Below are positions 25,804 through 36,098 of a stretch of 64,000 nt of DNA, in pieces. Each line of letters begins with the position of its first letter. Within the stretch, counting starts at the first letter, position 1. The notes under the pieces are model-generated. The model was given only the letters and a program-made list of their open reading frames with translations. It was not told the DNA's origin and made no database searches. The position numbers were made by a program, and so were the translations under genes. The stretch spans positions 682,001 to 746,000 of the forward strand of contig NZ_JYFC01000001.1 in NCBI RefSeq assembly GCF_000938265.1, read 5' to 3'. The stretch comes from Agreia bicolorata. GTDB lineage: Bacteria > Actinomycetota > Actinomycetes > Actinomycetales > Microbacteriaceae.

Positions 25804-26177
25804 AGGTCGACCGAGTTTCCGTCTGGGTCGAGCAGCGTCGCGTACCGCTGCCCCCAGTGCGCATCCCATGGCTCCACGTGTGCGGTGTGCCCGGCATCGA
25901 TGAGCGAGGCAAAGGCGGCGTCGACCTCTGCCGGCGTTCCCTTGTCGAAGGCGAGCGCAATGCGGTGTCCGCCGGTTGCGGAGATGAAAGTCGGGTCGAA
26001 TCCACGGATGGTCTCGACCGTGTCCCAAGCGAGGGCTATGCCGTTGTCGAGCTTCGCGTCTACGTGGGGTGCGTCGTCCTGACCCGCTTCAATGTGCACG
26101 CCCAGAGCACGGTAGAAGGCGAGAGAAGCCGCCATGTCGTTGGTCACGATGCCGATGAAGCCCAGTTTCAGTGTCAT
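25779..26177 (-). CDS. VOC (glyoxalase/bleomycin-resistance-like) family protein
   Basis: A 132-residue protein beginning MTLKLGFIGIVTNDMAASLAFYRALG, the typical first beta-alpha-beta module of vicinal-oxygen-chelate proteins, with the second half ending AHVEPWDAHWGQRYATLLDPDGNSVDLYAE. Glu and His positions expected for metal binding are present in part. The open frame upstream of 26177 lacks similarity and is left out. Function is unknown; fosfomycin/bleomycin-type resistance or a dioxygenase fold are family possibilities. Confidence 0.82.
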   Translation of the reverse strand: MTLKLGFIGIVTNDMAASLAFYRALGVHIEAGQDDAPHVDAKLDNGIALAWDTVETIRGFDPTFISATGGHRIALAFDKGTPAEVDAAFASLIDAGHTAHVEPWDAHWGQRYATLLDPDGNSVDLYAELAAN

Positions 26178-26308
26178 GGCCTCACCGTACGACTGATCCG
26201 CGAACTCGGTCGTGAACAGAACGGCCAGCAACGCGCGTTGTGGGCTCGCCTTACGGGCGCCCGCCGGGGAGCCTTGGGTTGCCCCCTGAGCAGGTAGACA
26301 ATGGTGTG

Positions 26309-26845
26309 ATGACAACCGCTCGTGTGGTCTCCGTCAGTAGTGATGATGAGCACCGCTTCACCAAACCTCCTCGCGAGGCGATCACCCTCATCGCCGGGCT
26401 GGGCGTCGAGGGGGACGCACACTTCGGCGCGACGGTGCAGCACCTCTCGCGAGTGCGCCGCGACCCCACTCAGCCTAACCTCCGCCAGGTTCACCTCATA
26501 CATCGAGAGCTGTTCGACGAGATCGACGCCGACGTCACTCCTGGCCAGCTCGGTGAGAACGTCACGACCGAGGGAATCGACCTGCTCGGGCTCCCCCGTG
26601 GCACAGTGCTTCGGCTCGGAGCTGACGCAACGGTGGAAGTGACGGGGCTACGGAATCCGTGTCTGCAGATCGACCGGTTCGAGCCTGGCTTACTCAAACA
26701 GGTGGTGGGAACAGACCACGAGGGTCATACGATCCGCAAGGCAGGCGTGATGGCCGTTGTACTCGCCGGCGGAGTGGTCAAGCCGGGCGACGCCATCGCG
26801 GTCGAACTTCCGCAGGCAATCACCGAACCACTCTCCCCGGTTTGA
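26309..26845 (+). CDS. MOSC domain protein
   Basis: A 178-residue protein with the MOSC fold: IAGLGVEGDAHFGATVQH, LGENVTTEGIDLLGLPRGT and TGLRNPCLQIDRF, where the Cys in NPC is the conserved sulfur-carrying residue. MOSC proteins use molybdenum cofactor-linked or sulfur-transfer chemistry; YiiM-like members detoxify N-hydroxylated bases. A GACAAT box (26297-26302) lies 6 nt before the ATG, a leaderless pattern. A GTG immediately before the ATG is an alternative. Confidence 0.85.
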   Translation: MTTARVVSVSSDDEHRFTKPPREAITLIAGLGVEGDAHFGATVQHLSRVRRDPTQPNLRQVHLIHRELFDEIDADVTPGQLGENVTTEGIDLLGLPRGTVLRLGADATVEVTGLRNPCLQIDRFEPGLLKQVVGTDHEGHTIRKAGVMAVVLAGGVVKPGDAIAVELPQAITEPLSPV

Positions 26846-26896
26846 GCGGCGCCTCTGGCCTGGAGCGCGGGCAGGGTTCTCATCACCTGAAGGGAC

Positions 26897-28351
26897 TCAG
26901 CCGTCCTGCTCGACGGCCGACAGCGGATTCGTGATGGTCTCGAGCGACTTGCGCTCGGCATCCACCCCGAAGATCAGGGCGATCAGACCTCCCACGAACA
27001 TGATCGCGGCTCCCAGGAAGTATCCGAAGGTCAGGGGGCCGCGGTCGGTTCCGTCGCCGATCAGAATGCCGTAGAGCAGCGGGGCGACCGAGCCGGCGAT
27101 CTGGCCGAGCGCGAAGAAGTACGAGATGGCCTGGCTGCGGATCTCGAGCGGGAACGTCTCGCTGACGGTGAGGTAGGCGCTGGAGGCCCCGGCGGACGCG
27201 AAGAAGAACGACACACACCAGAAGACGGTCTGGGTCGTGGCGTTCAGCACGTCCATGCTGAACAGCACGGCGGATGCCGCCAGTACGGCCGCCGAGACAC
27301 CGTACGTGAGGAAGATCATCTTGCGTCTGCCCCACACGTCGAAGAGGTGCCCGAGCAGGAGTGGCCCGAGCAGATTGCCGATCGCAAACGGAAAGAAGAA
27401 GTACTGGGTCGACGACGGTGACGTGCCATAGAAGTTCTGCAGCACCAGTGCGTAGGTGAAGAAGATCGCGTTGTAGAGGAACGACTGGGTGACCATCATC
27501 GTGGCGCCCACGAGGGTGCGCTTCGGGTAGAGCTTGAAGAGAACGTGCACGATCGTGCGGAACGGCACGTGCTCGGTCTGTGTGACCGTGATCGCCTTGC
27601 TCTCGTCGACCGGCTCGATGTCTCCGCCCTGGTCGTGAACGCGCTTCTCGATGTCGTCGACCGTCGACTCGGCCTCCTCCTCGCGACCGTGGGTCATCAG
27701 CCAGCGCGGGCTCTCGGGAATGTGCCGACGCAGGTAGATGATGGCGAGTCCGAGCACCGGTCCGATGAAGAAGCCGATGCGCCAGCCGACGTTCTCGTCG
27801 AAGATGTCGGGGTTCAGCAGGAACAGGTTCGCGGCCGACCCGAGGGCTGCGCCGCCCCAGTAGGTGCCGTTGATCGCGATGTCGACGCGGCCACGGTACT
27901 TCGACGGGATGAGTTCATCGATGGCCGAGTTGATGGCTGCGTACTCACCACCGATGCCCATACCCGCGAAGAACCGGAACACGAGCAGGAACCACATGTT
28001 CGGGGCCAGACCGGCGATGCCGCTCGCGAGGAGATAGATGACCAGCGTCAGAATGAAGAGCTTCTTGCGTCCGAGCTTGTCGGAGAGACGCCCGAAGATA
28101 AGGGCTCCCGCGATCTGCCCGAACAGGTAGACGGTTCCGAGCAGACCCACCTCGGCGGCGGTCATGTCGAGCGCTTTCTGGAATCCGGCGGAGGCGACGA
28201 TCTGGATCTCGAGCCCGTCGAGCACCCACGAGAAGCCGAGTCCGACGACGATCGACCAATGGAATCTGGTCCACGGTAGACGGTCCATGCGGGCGGGCAC
28301 GAGGCTCCGGATTCCGCCATCCTTGTCGCGGGCTGGTGTAGACGTCGACAC
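26897..28351 (-). CDS. MFS transporter (sugar/metabolite:H+ symporter type)
   Basis: A 484-residue, 12-helix transporter. Conserved MFS loops are GRLSDKLGRKKLF between helices 2 and 3, RFFAGMGIGGEYAA in helix 4, PESPRWLMTHGREEEA after helix 6 and DVWGRRK in the second half. The start is the GTG at 28351, with AAGGAG 5 nt upstream; the longer frame from 28414 lacks such support. Substrate is not evident. It is divergent from sdaA. Confidence 0.88.
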   Translation of the reverse strand: MSTSTPARDKDGGIRSLVPARMDRLPWTRFHWSIVVGLGFSWVLDGLEIQIVASAGFQKALDMTAAEVGLLGTVYLFGQIAGALIFGRLSDKLGRKKLFILTLVIYLLASGIAGLAPNMWFLLVFRFFAGMGIGGEYAAINSAIDELIPSKYRGRVDIAINGTYWGGAALGSAANLFLLNPDIFDENVGWRIGFFIGPVLGLAIIYLRRHIPESPRWLMTHGREEEAESTVDDIEKRVHDQGGDIEPVDESKAITVTQTEHVPFRTIVHVLFKLYPKRTLVGATMMVTQSFLYNAIFFTYALVLQNFYGTSPSSTQYFFFPFAIGNLLGPLLLGHLFDVWGRRKMIFLTYGVSAAVLAASAVLFSMDVLNATTQTVFWCVSFFFASAGASSAYLTVSETFPLEIRSQAISYFFALGQIAGSVAPLLYGILIGDGTDRGPLTFGYFLGAAIMFVGGLIALIFGVDAERKSLETITNPLSAVEQDG

Positions 28352-28560
28352 CGGAACTCCTTCTCGTCGGTTGTAGAACGTCAACAGGTTAGTCACACCG
28401 GAAAAAGGCTCCACAGCCGGTGCGGATCGACCCCGCGAGGTCTACAATCCGCGCGGCGATTCGTGCCATCCACGCCTCGAAGCGCTCGGTTATCCGGCGA
28501 ACCGAGCCAGGATGTTGCGCGGCGAGTATGCGACGGCCGCTCGGCGATTAGGGTCTGGGT

Positions 28561-29994
28561 GTGACCGCATACGTCTCCCTCTTCGACCTGTTCTCGGTGG
28601 GCATCGGCCCTTCGAGTTCGCACACCGTCGGCCCGATGCGCGCCGCGCTCGATTTCGTCGACCGTCTCCGCGCATCCGGATCGCTCGAAGACGTTCGCAG
28701 CGTCACCTGCTCGCTCTATGGCTCGCTCGGCGCAACGGGCCTCGGACACGGAACTCCCGATGCGATCGTCGCCGGGCTTCAGGGACTCGACCCCGAGACC
28801 TGCGATCCGGCGCTTGTGCACGGCGCGTGGTCCGGACTCGTTCGTGGCAGCTCGACCGCCTTGCGCGACGCGGGATTCCTCGAACTCGCGTCCGGCGGCG
28901 ACCGACGATCCATAAATCTGGGCGGCACGCATCCGATCGCCATCGAGCAGTCAGACGTCTCGTTCGAGGCGCACACACGGCTGCCTGGCCACCCGAATGC
29001 CCTGAGCCTCGTCGCGTGGGGCGATTCGGATGCGCTCCCGGCGCTCAGCGAGACGTATTACTCGGTCGGCGGCGGGTTCATCAAGCGCGACGGAGACGAC
29101 TCGTCGAGTATTCCGCTGGTCGAGCATCCGCTGTCGTTCACGAGCGCGGACGCATTGCTGAAGATCTGCGAATCGACAGGTCTCAGCATCGCCGAGGTCG
29201 CCTGGCGCATCGAGACCGAACTGCACGGCGAGGACGCCGTGCGCGCACAGCTCGACCGCATCTGGAATGCGATGGAGGCATGTATCGACGCGGGCCTCAC
29301 CGCCACGGGCACGCTGCCGGGCGGACTCAACGTGCCAAGACGAGCGACCCGCCTCCGCGAGCGGCTCGAGCTCGAACGCCAGACGGCGACGGGCGATCAC
29401 GACACATCGACAGAGTGGCTGCACGCCTACGCTCTGGCGGTCAACGAGGAGAATGCGGCGGGCGGCCGCGTCGTCACGGCACCGACCAATGGCGCGGCGG
29501 GCATTGTTCCCGCCGTCGGCCGCTACTACCTCGACTTCGTGCGCGGGGCAGATCGAGAAGGAATCCACCGCTACCTGCTGACGGCCACGGCGATCGGGTC
29601 GCTGTTCAAGTCGAACGCGTCGATCTCGGGCGCCGAGGCAGGGTGCCAGGGCGAGGTCGGCTCGGCCTGCGCCATGGCGTGCGGTGCGCTCTGCGCCGTG
29701 CTCGGAGGAACACCGCGCCAGGTCGAGAACGCGGCGGAGATCGCCATGGAGCACCACCTCGGCCTCACGTGCGATCCGGTCGGCGGCCTCGTGCAGGTTC
29801 CGTGCATCGAGCGCAACGCGATCGCCTCGTCGACCGCCGTGAGCGCAGCGCGACTCGCCATGAACGGCGACGGAACGCACCTGGTCTCGCTCGACATGGT
29901 GATCGAGACGATGCGGCAGACCGGTGTCGACATGTCGACGAAGTACAAGGAGACGAGCGAGGGCGGCCTCGCCGTGAACGTCATCGAGTGCTGA
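28561..29994 (+). CDS. sdaA: L-serine ammonia-lyase (iron-sulfur type)
   Basis: A 477-residue single-chain L-serine dehydratase that converts serine to pyruvate and ammonia with a 4Fe-4S cluster. The N-terminal beta domain begins [22 protein letters not shown]; the alpha domain carries the Cys residues in [17 protein letters not shown] and [15 protein letters not shown]. Initiation is at a GTG, with TAGGGT (28549-28554) 6 nt ahead, suggesting a leaderless mRNA. Confidence 0.95.
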   Translation: MTAYVSLFDLFSVGIGPSSSHTVGPMRAALDFVDRLRASGSLEDVRSVTCSLYGSLGATGLGHGTPDAIVAGLQGLDPETCDPALVHGAWSGLVRGSSTALRDAGFLELASGGDRRSINLGGTHPIAIEQSDVSFEAHTRLPGHPNALSLVAWGDSDALPALSETYYSVGGGFIKRDGDDSSSIPLVEHPLSFTSADALLKICESTGLSIAEVAWRIETELHGEDAVRAQLDRIWNAMEACIDAGLTATGTLPGGLNVPRRATRLRERLELERQTATGDHDTSTEWLHAYALAVNEENAAGGRVVTAPTNGAAGIVPAVGRYYLDFVRGADREGIHRYLLTATAIGSLFKSNASISGAEAGCQGEVGSACAMACGALCAVLGGTPRQVENAAEIAMEHHLGLTCDPVGGLVQVPCIERNAIASSTAVSAARLAMNGDGTHLVSLDMVIETMRQTGVDMSTKYKETSEGGLAVNVIEC

Positions 29995-30009
29995 CGATCG
30001 ACTGACGCT

Positions 30010-30579
30010 CTAGAACAATCGAGCGTCGCCGTCGTCCAGGCGCAGCGACGACCGCAGCAGCGCCGGGCCTCTCGTGAGCTCGCCGCTGGTCAGCGGCTCA
30101 CAGCGCAACCCGCCCCGGCCGCGCAGCGCCTTGTGTGCTCCAGGTGCGAGCATCACGTCCATCCACGCGCACGGATTCGCCGGCCGATGCGCGTGGAACA
30201 GCACCGGGCCCGAGCCCGAATCGAGCGTGAAATCAGCGCCGCGAAGACGGTCGACATCCACACCGCGAATCAGGATGTTGCGACGCGTGTCGAGCGGGTC
30301 CAGCGCCTTGGCAAGGCCCAGCGCCCGTTCGACGTGCTCGACCGACTCGACGGCCATGATTGTGACCGAGGCCGTGCGGTGTGCCGCCTTGCCGAAGTGT
30401 CTGTCGCCGACGATGCCCAGATGTGCACGAACGGTGATGCGCTCGAAGTCCTCTGCGCCGACCGCCGGCCTCGGCCCGTCTGACGGGCGACCCTCGTAGC
30501 GATGGAGGCTGGAGGACAGCAGATGCTCGATGCGCACCCTGTACTCGAACTCGAGATTCGGTCCGAATGCGTCCTCCAC
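30010..30579 (-). CDS. MOSC domain protein (second)
   Basis: A 189-residue MOSC protein: LGIVGDRHFGKAAHRTASVT, DTRRNILIRGVDVDRL and HRPANPCAWMD with the conserved Cys. It is not closely similar to the MOSC protein at 26.3 kb. Translation starts at a GTG (30579) preceded by TAGCCT with a 7-nt gap, a leaderless pattern. It is convergent with sdaA, 15 nt apart. Confidence 0.8.
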   Translation of the reverse strand: MEDAFGPNLEFEYRVRIEHLLSSSLHRYEGRPSDGPRPAVGAEDFERITVRAHLGIVGDRHFGKAAHRTASVTIMAVESVEHVERALGLAKALDPLDTRRNILIRGVDVDRLRGADFTLDSGSGPVLFHAHRPANPCAWMDVMLAPGAHKALRGRGGLRCEPLTSGELTRGPALLRSSLRLDDGDARLF

Positions 30580-30659
30580 ACTCCACAGGCTAGCCGGGCT
30601 TTATTACCCCCGCTTACGAGGGAGGCTGCGCTGTCGGTGGCTCGGGTTAGCGTATGCGT

Positions 30660-31061
30660 GTGAATACCGTTACGCCGCTCGCGCCCGGGCCCTACCTCCC
30701 CTCGTCGACCGTATCGACGCAGTGGCTCGCCGACCACCTCGGTGCAGACAACCTGGCGGTCGTGCGGGCTGCGAACCGGGTGCGGCTCCTCTCGCTGCGC
30801 ATCGACGCCGCGGCCAGCACGGTCGTCGTCTACGACGAGAGCGATGGCCTGTGCGCCGCCGAGTCGGCACGCACTCTGCGTGAGGCCGGTTTCGAACGCG
30901 TGGCTGTCCTCCGCGGTGGCCGACAGAAGTGGCTCAGCGAGCAGCGACCGATCGACCTCGACGACCTCGCTCATCGCAACGGCCAGTCACCGCTCTACGC
31001 CAGCTACCCGCTCCATGCCAGCTACGTCGATCCGGGTTACGTCGAGCCCCGCCTCGCGTAG
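30660..31061 (+). CDS. Rhodanese-like protein lacking a standard active-site loop
   Basis: A 133-residue protein with STQWLADHLGADNLAVVRA, TVVVYDESDGLCAAESARTL and FERVAVLRGGRQKWLSE, which follow the pattern of a thiosulfate sulfurtransferase (rhodanese) domain. The catalytic CRxGxR loop is absent, as in the inactive N-terminal domain of SseA-type enzymes; the Cys in DGLCAA is in the wrong context. TAGCGT (30648-30653) lies 6 nt before the GTG, so the in-frame ATG at 30654 is probably upstream of the transcript start. Its 3' end overlaps the DeoR gene by 75 nt. Confidence 0.65.
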   Translation: MNTVTPLAPGPYLPSSTVSTQWLADHLGADNLAVVRAANRVRLLSLRIDAAASTVVVYDESDGLCAAESARTLREAGFERVAVLRGGRQKWLSEQRPIDLDDLAHRNGQSPLYASYPLHASYVDPGYVEPRLA

Positions 31062-31826
31062 CTCCGCCAACGGCGCGGCACGAGCAGAATCTCCCGTGAT
31101 CACGCTGTCGATACCGTCCACGGGCGCGACTCGGCCGAGGTGAACCTGCCCGATCTTCGACCCGTCGGCTAGAACGATCCGTCGGGTCGCGGCCCCGAGC
31201 ATCCGTCTCTTGATCTCGGCCTCGGGCAGGTTGATGTTCGTGATGCCATGCTCCACATCGACTCCGTTGCAGCCGATGAAGGCGATGTCGGCGTGCAGGC
31301 TGTCGAAGAGGCCGTCGGCCATGGGGTTGACCAGAGAATGCTGCAGAGCCCGCAGAGTGCCGCCGGTGACGATGACGCTGAACCGGGGCAGCGCGCTCTC
31401 GAGCTCGAGCGCGATCTTGAGGCCGTTCGTGATGATGATCACGTCGTGCAGATCGGCGCGATCGACGAGAGCCCTTGCCAACGCCGCCGCCGTGGTACCC
31501 ACGTCGATGATCACGGAGTCACCCGACGAGACCAGCGTCGCGGCGTGGGCAGCGATGCGCAGCTTCTCGTCCCAGAGAGAACCGAGCGCCTCTTCGAAGG
31601 CCGGCTCGGTGCGCCTCGAGGTTGCCGATGTCACCGCTCCCCCGTGCACACGATCGAGTCGGCCCGCGGCTTCGAGAGAGTCGAGGTCGGATCTGATCGT
31701 CACCTCGGAAACGCCGAAGAGCACGCTCAACTCGGCGACCTTCACAAACCCGCCCGCCGCCAACAGTTCGAGTATGCGGGCGCGTCTCACCGGGGCGGGG
31801 GCATTTGCGAAGTCGACATCGGACAC
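30987..31826 (-). CDS. DeoR family transcriptional regulator
   Basis: The N-terminal DeoR helix-turn-helix covers VRRARILELLAAGGFVKVAELSVLFGVSEVTIRSDLDSLE positions, followed by the RVHGGA hallmark and the DeoRC sugar-phosphate-sensing domain (GDSVIIDVGTTAAALARAL, IIITNGLKIALEL, FIGCNGVDVEHGITN). The GTG at 31826 fits the conserved start better than the ATG at 31910. It is divergent from galT-galK and most likely controls them, with a galactose-pathway phosphate as inducer (inference). Confidence 0.9.
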   Translation of the reverse strand: MSDVDFANAPAPVRRARILELLAAGGFVKVAELSVLFGVSEVTIRSDLDSLEAAGRLDRVHGGAVTSATSRRTEPAFEEALGSLWDEKLRIAAHAATLVSSGDSVIIDVGTTAAALARALVDRADLHDVIIITNGLKIALELESALPRFSVIVTGGTLRALQHSLVNPMADGLFDSLHADIAFIGCNGVDVEHGITNINLPEAEIKRRMLGAATRRIVLADGSKIGQVHLGRVAPVDGIDSVITGDSARAAPLAELREAGLDVTRIDVAGMERVAGVER

Positions 31827-31931
31827 AAGAAGACTTTCGTTTATTTGCGATTGCTTGTCAATTCTTGCCGTGCAATACTGTCGCCTGTTGTGCCGCCGAG
31901 CGTTGTCCACGCTCCCGAGAAAGGGCTCGCT
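31827..31931. promoter_or_regulatory. Divergent regulatory region between the DeoR gene and galT
   Basis: The A/T-rich stretch 31833-31868 contains phased TTCGTT, TTGCGA, TTGCTT and TTCTTG units, resembling the direct repeats bound by DeoR proteins. For galT, TTGTCA (31855-31860) and TACTGT (31876-31881) are possible -35/-10 boxes with a short 15-nt spacer. A TTGACA on the minus strand (31862-31857) could serve the regulator. Confidence 0.4.
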
Positions 31932-33053
31932 ATGTCCACCATCGCCGTTCGTGAGACTGTGCTCTCAGACGGACGTCAGCTCATCTACTTCGATGACGCC
32001 GACACCACTCTCTCGCCCGAGCGACGAGCCGACTCTCGAGTGCTCGATCCGCGCGCTGCGACGGCGAGCATGAGGCAAGACGTGCTGACCGGCGAGTGGG
32101 TCTCGATCGCGGCCGCACGACAGAACCGCGTGTTCCTGCCGTCTGACGACGCCGACCCGCTGGCTCCCGCGACTGCTACGAACCCCTCTGAGATTCCCGA
32201 CAATTACGACGTGGCCGTCTTCGAGAACCGCTCACCCTCGTTCGGGCCGCTGCTCGTCGACGACAACGCGCCCCGAGGCCTCGACGACCTCGCCGAACTC
32301 GGGCTCGAGCGCACCCGCACCTCGGTTGGCCGATGCGAGGTCGTCTGCTTCAGCCCCGCCCACACCGGATCGTTCGCCTCGCAGACGTCCTCACGCGCCC
32401 GCACGATCGTCGAAGCGTGGGCTCAGCGCACGGCCGCCCTGAGCGCCATGCCCTCGATCGAGCAGGTCTTTCCGTTCGAGAACCGCGGCGCCGAGATCGG
32501 CGTCACGCTCAACCACCCGCATGGCCAGATCTACGCGTACCCCTATGTGACGCCACGCACCACGAAGCTGCTCGACTCGATCGAACGGTTCGGCCCCGAC
32601 ATGTTCGCCCAGATCCTCGAGCGCGAACAGGCCTCCGAGCGGGTGCTTCTGCGCGGCGAACATTTCACGGCGTTTGTGCCGTTCGCGGCACGCTGGCCCA
32701 TCGAGGTGCACATGCTGCCGCACCGCCACATCCCGGACCTCGCGGCGACAACCCCTGACGAGCGCGACGAACTGGCCGTGCTCTACCTGCGGCTGCTGCG
32801 CGGCATCGACGCACTGTACGACACCCCCACGCCCTACATCGCCGCCTGGCACCAGGCGCCGGTGAACAAAGGACGCGATGACGTGCGCCTGATGCTGCAG
32901 GTTACGTCGCCCCGGCGAGCTGCGAATCGCCTCAAGTACCTCGCAGGCTCGGAAGCCGCCATGGGCGCCTTCATCGGAGACGTGCCGCCGGAGACATCCG
33001 CAGCACTCGTTCGCGAGGCGATCGCCCGCGCAGACCAGGAGAACCCCGTATGA
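31932..33053 (+). CDS. galT: Galactose-1-phosphate uridylyltransferase
   Basis: GalT exchanges UMP between UDP-glucose and galactose-1-phosphate in the Leloir pathway. The 373-residue protein contains the catalytic NHPHGQIYAYP (His-Pro-His) and downstream HMLPHRHIPDL ligands. The ATG at 31932 has an AAAGG ribosome-binding site; the long open frame upstream is a shadow of the regulator gene. The stop overlaps galK (ATGA). Confidence 0.95.
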   Translation: MSTIAVRETVLSDGRQLIYFDDADTTLSPERRADSRVLDPRAATASMRQDVLTGEWVSIAAARQNRVFLPSDDADPLAPATATNPSEIPDNYDVAVFENRSPSFGPLLVDDNAPRGLDDLAELGLERTRTSVGRCEVVCFSPAHTGSFASQTSSRARTIVEAWAQRTAALSAMPSIEQVFPFENRGAEIGVTLNHPHGQIYAYPYVTPRTTKLLDSIERFGPDMFAQILEREQASERVLLRGEHFTAFVPFAARWPIEVHMLPHRHIPDLAATTPDERDELAVLYLRLLRGIDALYDTPTPYIAAWHQAPVNKGRDDVRLMLQVTSPRRAANRLKYLAGSEAAMGAFIGDVPPETSAALVREAIARADQENPV

Positions 33054-34216
33054 CCCACGACGACATCGCCGCGCAGGCGGCCGCCGACTTCCGCTCACAG
33101 TTCGGCCGTGCCGCCGACGGAGTCTGGTCTGCACCCGGCCGCGTCAACCTGATCGGCGAGCACACCGACTACAACGAGGGCTTCGTGCTGCCGTTCGCCA
33201 TCGACAGGCGCACCTGGGCTGCCGTCGGCCTGCGCGACGACAACACGGCGCGCGTTACGAGCACCTTCAGCGACGACGAAGTCGAGATCGAGCTCTCCAC
33301 CGTCGGCCCTGAGCAACTCGAAGGATGGTCAGCCTACCCGCTCGGTATCGCCTGGGCCCTCGGTCAGAACGGCGTCGAGCTCGCCGAGCAGCACGGGTTC
33401 GACGCGCACATCGCCTCCGACGTTCCGGTTGGCGCCGGGCTCTCGTCGTCAGCCGCCATCGAGTGCGCCGTCGCCATCGCTCTCGACGAGCGCTGGCAGC
33501 TGGCAATCGACAGGCCGACCCTGGCGCGCGTCGGCCAGCTGGCAGAGAACGAGGCCGTGGGCGCCCCCACCGGAATCATGGATCAGTCGGCCTCGCTGCT
33601 CGGCCGGCGCGACTCCGCCGTGTTCCTCGACTGCCGCTCGCTGCGTTCCGAGATCGTCGACCTCGGCTTCGCCGCGGCTGGGCTCGCGATCGTGATCATC
33701 GATACCAAGGTGAGTCACTCGCACGCGACCGGCGGTTATGCCGCTCGCCGCGCATCCTGCGAGGCCGGCGCCGCCGCGCTCGGCGTCGAGAGCCTGCGCG
33801 ACGTGGGCGTAGCCGACCTCGACCGCGCACGCGAGATCATGGACGACGAGACGTTCCGCCGCGTCCGACACGTCGTCACCGAGAACGCTCGTGTGCTCGC
33901 CACCGTGCGCACACTCCGCGAAAGCGGCCCCCTCGCCATCGGCGAGATTCTGGACGCGTCGCACGTCTCGATGAGAGACGACTTCGAAATCTCGGTTGCC
34001 GAACTCGACCTCGCGGTCGTGGCGGCGCGTGAGGCAGGCGCCATCGGCGCCCGCATGACCGGCGGCGGCTTCGGCGGAGCAGCGATCGCGCTCACTCCCC
34101 TAGCTCTCATCGACGAGGTCACCGCCCGCGTCGGCGAAGCATTCGCGCAGGCCGGCTACACCGCACCCGAGATCTTCACGGTCACGCCGTCAGACGGGGC
34201 GAAGCGCGAGCTCTAA
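33050..34216 (+). CDS. galK: Galactokinase
   Basis: A 388-residue GHMP kinase phosphorylating galactose at C1. It has the galactokinase signature [19 protein letters not shown] (30-48), the ATP loop [13 protein letters not shown] and the C-terminal [13 protein letters not shown]. It is translationally coupled to galT. No epimerase gene follows; galE must lie elsewhere. The last 27 nt overlap the convergent DUF255 gene. Confidence 0.96.
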   Translation: MTHDDIAAQAAADFRSQFGRAADGVWSAPGRVNLIGEHTDYNEGFVLPFAIDRRTWAAVGLRDDNTARVTSTFSDDEVEIELSTVGPEQLEGWSAYPLGIAWALGQNGVELAEQHGFDAHIASDVPVGAGLSSSAAIECAVAIALDERWQLAIDRPTLARVGQLAENEAVGAPTGIMDQSASLLGRRDSAVFLDCRSLRSEIVDLGFAAAGLAIVIIDTKVSHSHATGGYAARRASCEAGAAALGVESLRDVGVADLDRAREIMDDETFRRVRHVVTENARVLATVRTLRESGPLAIGEILDASHVSMRDDFEISVAELDLAVVAAREAGAIGARMTGGGFGGAAIALTPLALIDEVTARVGEAFAQAGYTAPEIFTVTPSDGAKREL

Positions 34217-36046
34217 GTCGACGGGCTCCGTGAGCGGCAGCCGGCACACGAAGTCAGTGCAGAGGTAGGCGGTGCTTCGCCCGTTCGATGCGGCGCGCCC
34301 CGCGAGAAGCCCGAAGCCGGCCTCGGCCCATTCGCGAGCTTGCGTCTCGGTCACGACGACGGTCAACGATTCTGTGTTCGCGCGCGCCTCGTCGACGAGC
34401 CGGTCGGATGCGTCGGCCTCGGTTCCTGGAGTCACGACGACCAGCTGCTCGGTCGGCTCGAGCAGCCGCTGAACGAGTTCGAGCGTCGCTCCGTAGCCGA
34501 TGGGCCGAGGAAAAGCCTCGGGAGCGACTCCCCCGATCGTCTGCGACACGACGTCGCGGTAGCGAGCCTCGCCCGTGAGGTCGAACAGAGTGAGCGCGGC
34601 GGAGCAGACAGCGCTGATGCCGGAGGGGTACGCCCCCTCCGCGGTGTCGACCGCCGCAGCGATGTTCTGGGCCGACAGCACCGAATCCCGCCCGCCCGGC
34701 GCCGTGAACCCGGCGTCAAGCACCGAGTCGATGAGCCGGCGGGCGCTGTTCGCATAGCGCACCTGACCGGAGACCGTCGCCAGAGCCAACAGTCCGCCGG
34801 CGAACGCGCCGTAATCCTCGAGCGTCGCGGCCGCATCCGACCGTCGTGAACCGATGGATGCGCGCACGAGCGATCCATCGGCCGAGACATGCGACTCCAG
34901 CAGGTAGTCGGCAGCTCGCGTCGCAGACGCGATCCAGTCTGGCCTGTCCAGCGCGAAACCCGCCCGCGCGAGTGCCGCGATCGCGAGCCCGTTCCAGCCG
35001 GTGAGAATCTTGGCGTCGACGGCGGGAGGCGTCTCGAGGGCCCGACCCGCGGCATCCAGCGCGTAGTAGCCGCCCTCGCTTCGCGACCCCGCGACCGTGC
35101 TCTCGGAATCCTGGGCCGAGCCGAAGCCACCCTCGGGCTGCTGCAGCACGGAGGTGAGGAACGACGCGATTCCCTCGGCTGTCTCGCGCGACTCCGCGGT
35201 CGCGGCATCCGGGCTCGCCCCGACTCTCGCGTACTCGTCGAGCAGAAGCGCGTTGTCATAGAGCATGCGCTCGTAGTGCGGATCGCTCCAGTCTCGATTC
35301 ACGCTGTAGCGAAAGAATCCGCCCTCGATCGCGTCACGCAGGGGCGAGCGGCTCATGGCGAGGAGGGTGCGCGTGGCGAGCGGACTGCCTCGTCGAAGCA
35401 GCATCGACAGAACGGGAGCCACGGGGAATTTCGGGGCGCCGCCGAATCCGCCGTACGTGGTGTCTTCGTAGGCCTCGAGCTCGCGCACCGCCTGCGCTAA
35501 ACGAGCATCTGCGTCGGCGGGCAGCGCGCCCCGGGGTGTCGCTGCGGCGGCCTGCGCCAGCGCATCCGATATCGCCTCGGCCGTCAGGTCGACCTGATCG
35601 CGTCTCGCCTGCCAGGCGTCGTCGACCGCGTCGAGCACTTGGGCGAACGACGGGTGGCCCTGGACCGGAGTGGGAGGCGAGTAGGTTCCGGCGAAGAACG
35701 CTTTGCCTTGCGGAGTGACGAAGACGTTCAGCGGCCAGCCGAGGCCTTGCGTGAAGGCTCCGGCGGCGGCGAGATACACGGAGTCGACCTCGGGATGCTC
35801 CTCGCGGTCGACCTTGATCGCCACGAACCGAGAGTTGAGCTGCGCCGCGAGCTCCGGGTCGGAGAACGACTCGCGCGCCATCACATGACACCAGTGACAG
35901 GTGGAGTACCCGATCGAGACGAGAACGGGAACGTCGCGGCGCGCAGCCTCGTCGAAGGCCTCTGTGCCCCAGGGAAACCAGTCGACCGGGTTGTCGGCGT
36001 GCGACCGAAGATAGGGGCTGATCGCGTCGTAAAGCCTGTTCGCCAT
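34190..36046 (-). CDS. DUF255 (YyaL-like) thioredoxin-domain protein
   Basis: A 618-residue cytosolic protein: an N-terminal thioredoxin-like DUF255 domain with STCHWCHVM (about residues 48-56), followed by an (alpha/alpha)6-type barrel related to glycan epimerases ([40 protein letters not shown]). The family's reaction is not established. The start is the ATG at 36046, with TACGCT (plus-strand 36054-36059) 7 nt away; the longer frame to 36091 is unlikely. Confidence 0.9.
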   Translation of the reverse strand: MANRLYDAISPYLRSHADNPVDWFPWGTEAFDEAARRDVPVLVSIGYSTCHWCHVMARESFSDPELAAQLNSRFVAIKVDREEHPEVDSVYLAAAGAFTQGLGWPLNVFVTPQGKAFFAGTYSPPTPVQGHPSFAQVLDAVDDAWQARRDQVDLTAEAISDALAQAAAATPRGALPADADARLAQAVRELEAYEDTTYGGFGGAPKFPVAPVLSMLLRRGSPLATRTLLAMSRSPLRDAIEGGFFRYSVNRDWSDPHYERMLYDNALLLDEYARVGASPDAATAESRETAEGIASFLTSVLQQPEGGFGSAQDSESTVAGSRSEGGYYALDAAGRALETPPAVDAKILTGWNGLAIAALARAGFALDRPDWIASATRAADYLLESHVSADGSLVRASIGSRRSDAAATLEDYGAFAGGLLALATVSGQVRYANSARRLIDSVLDAGFTAPGGRDSVLSAQNIAAAVDTAEGAYPSGISAVCSAALTLFDLTGEARYRDVVSQTIGGVAPEAFPRPIGYGATLELVQRLLEPTEQLVVVTPGTEADASDRLVDEARANTESLTVVVTETQAREWAEAGFGLLAGRAASNGRSTAYLCTDFVCRLPLTEPVDLELALRPV

Positions 36047-36098
36047 ATCATTCAGCGTAGGCTCGCCGCGGGCAGCCGAACACCCCGCCATCGAAGGG

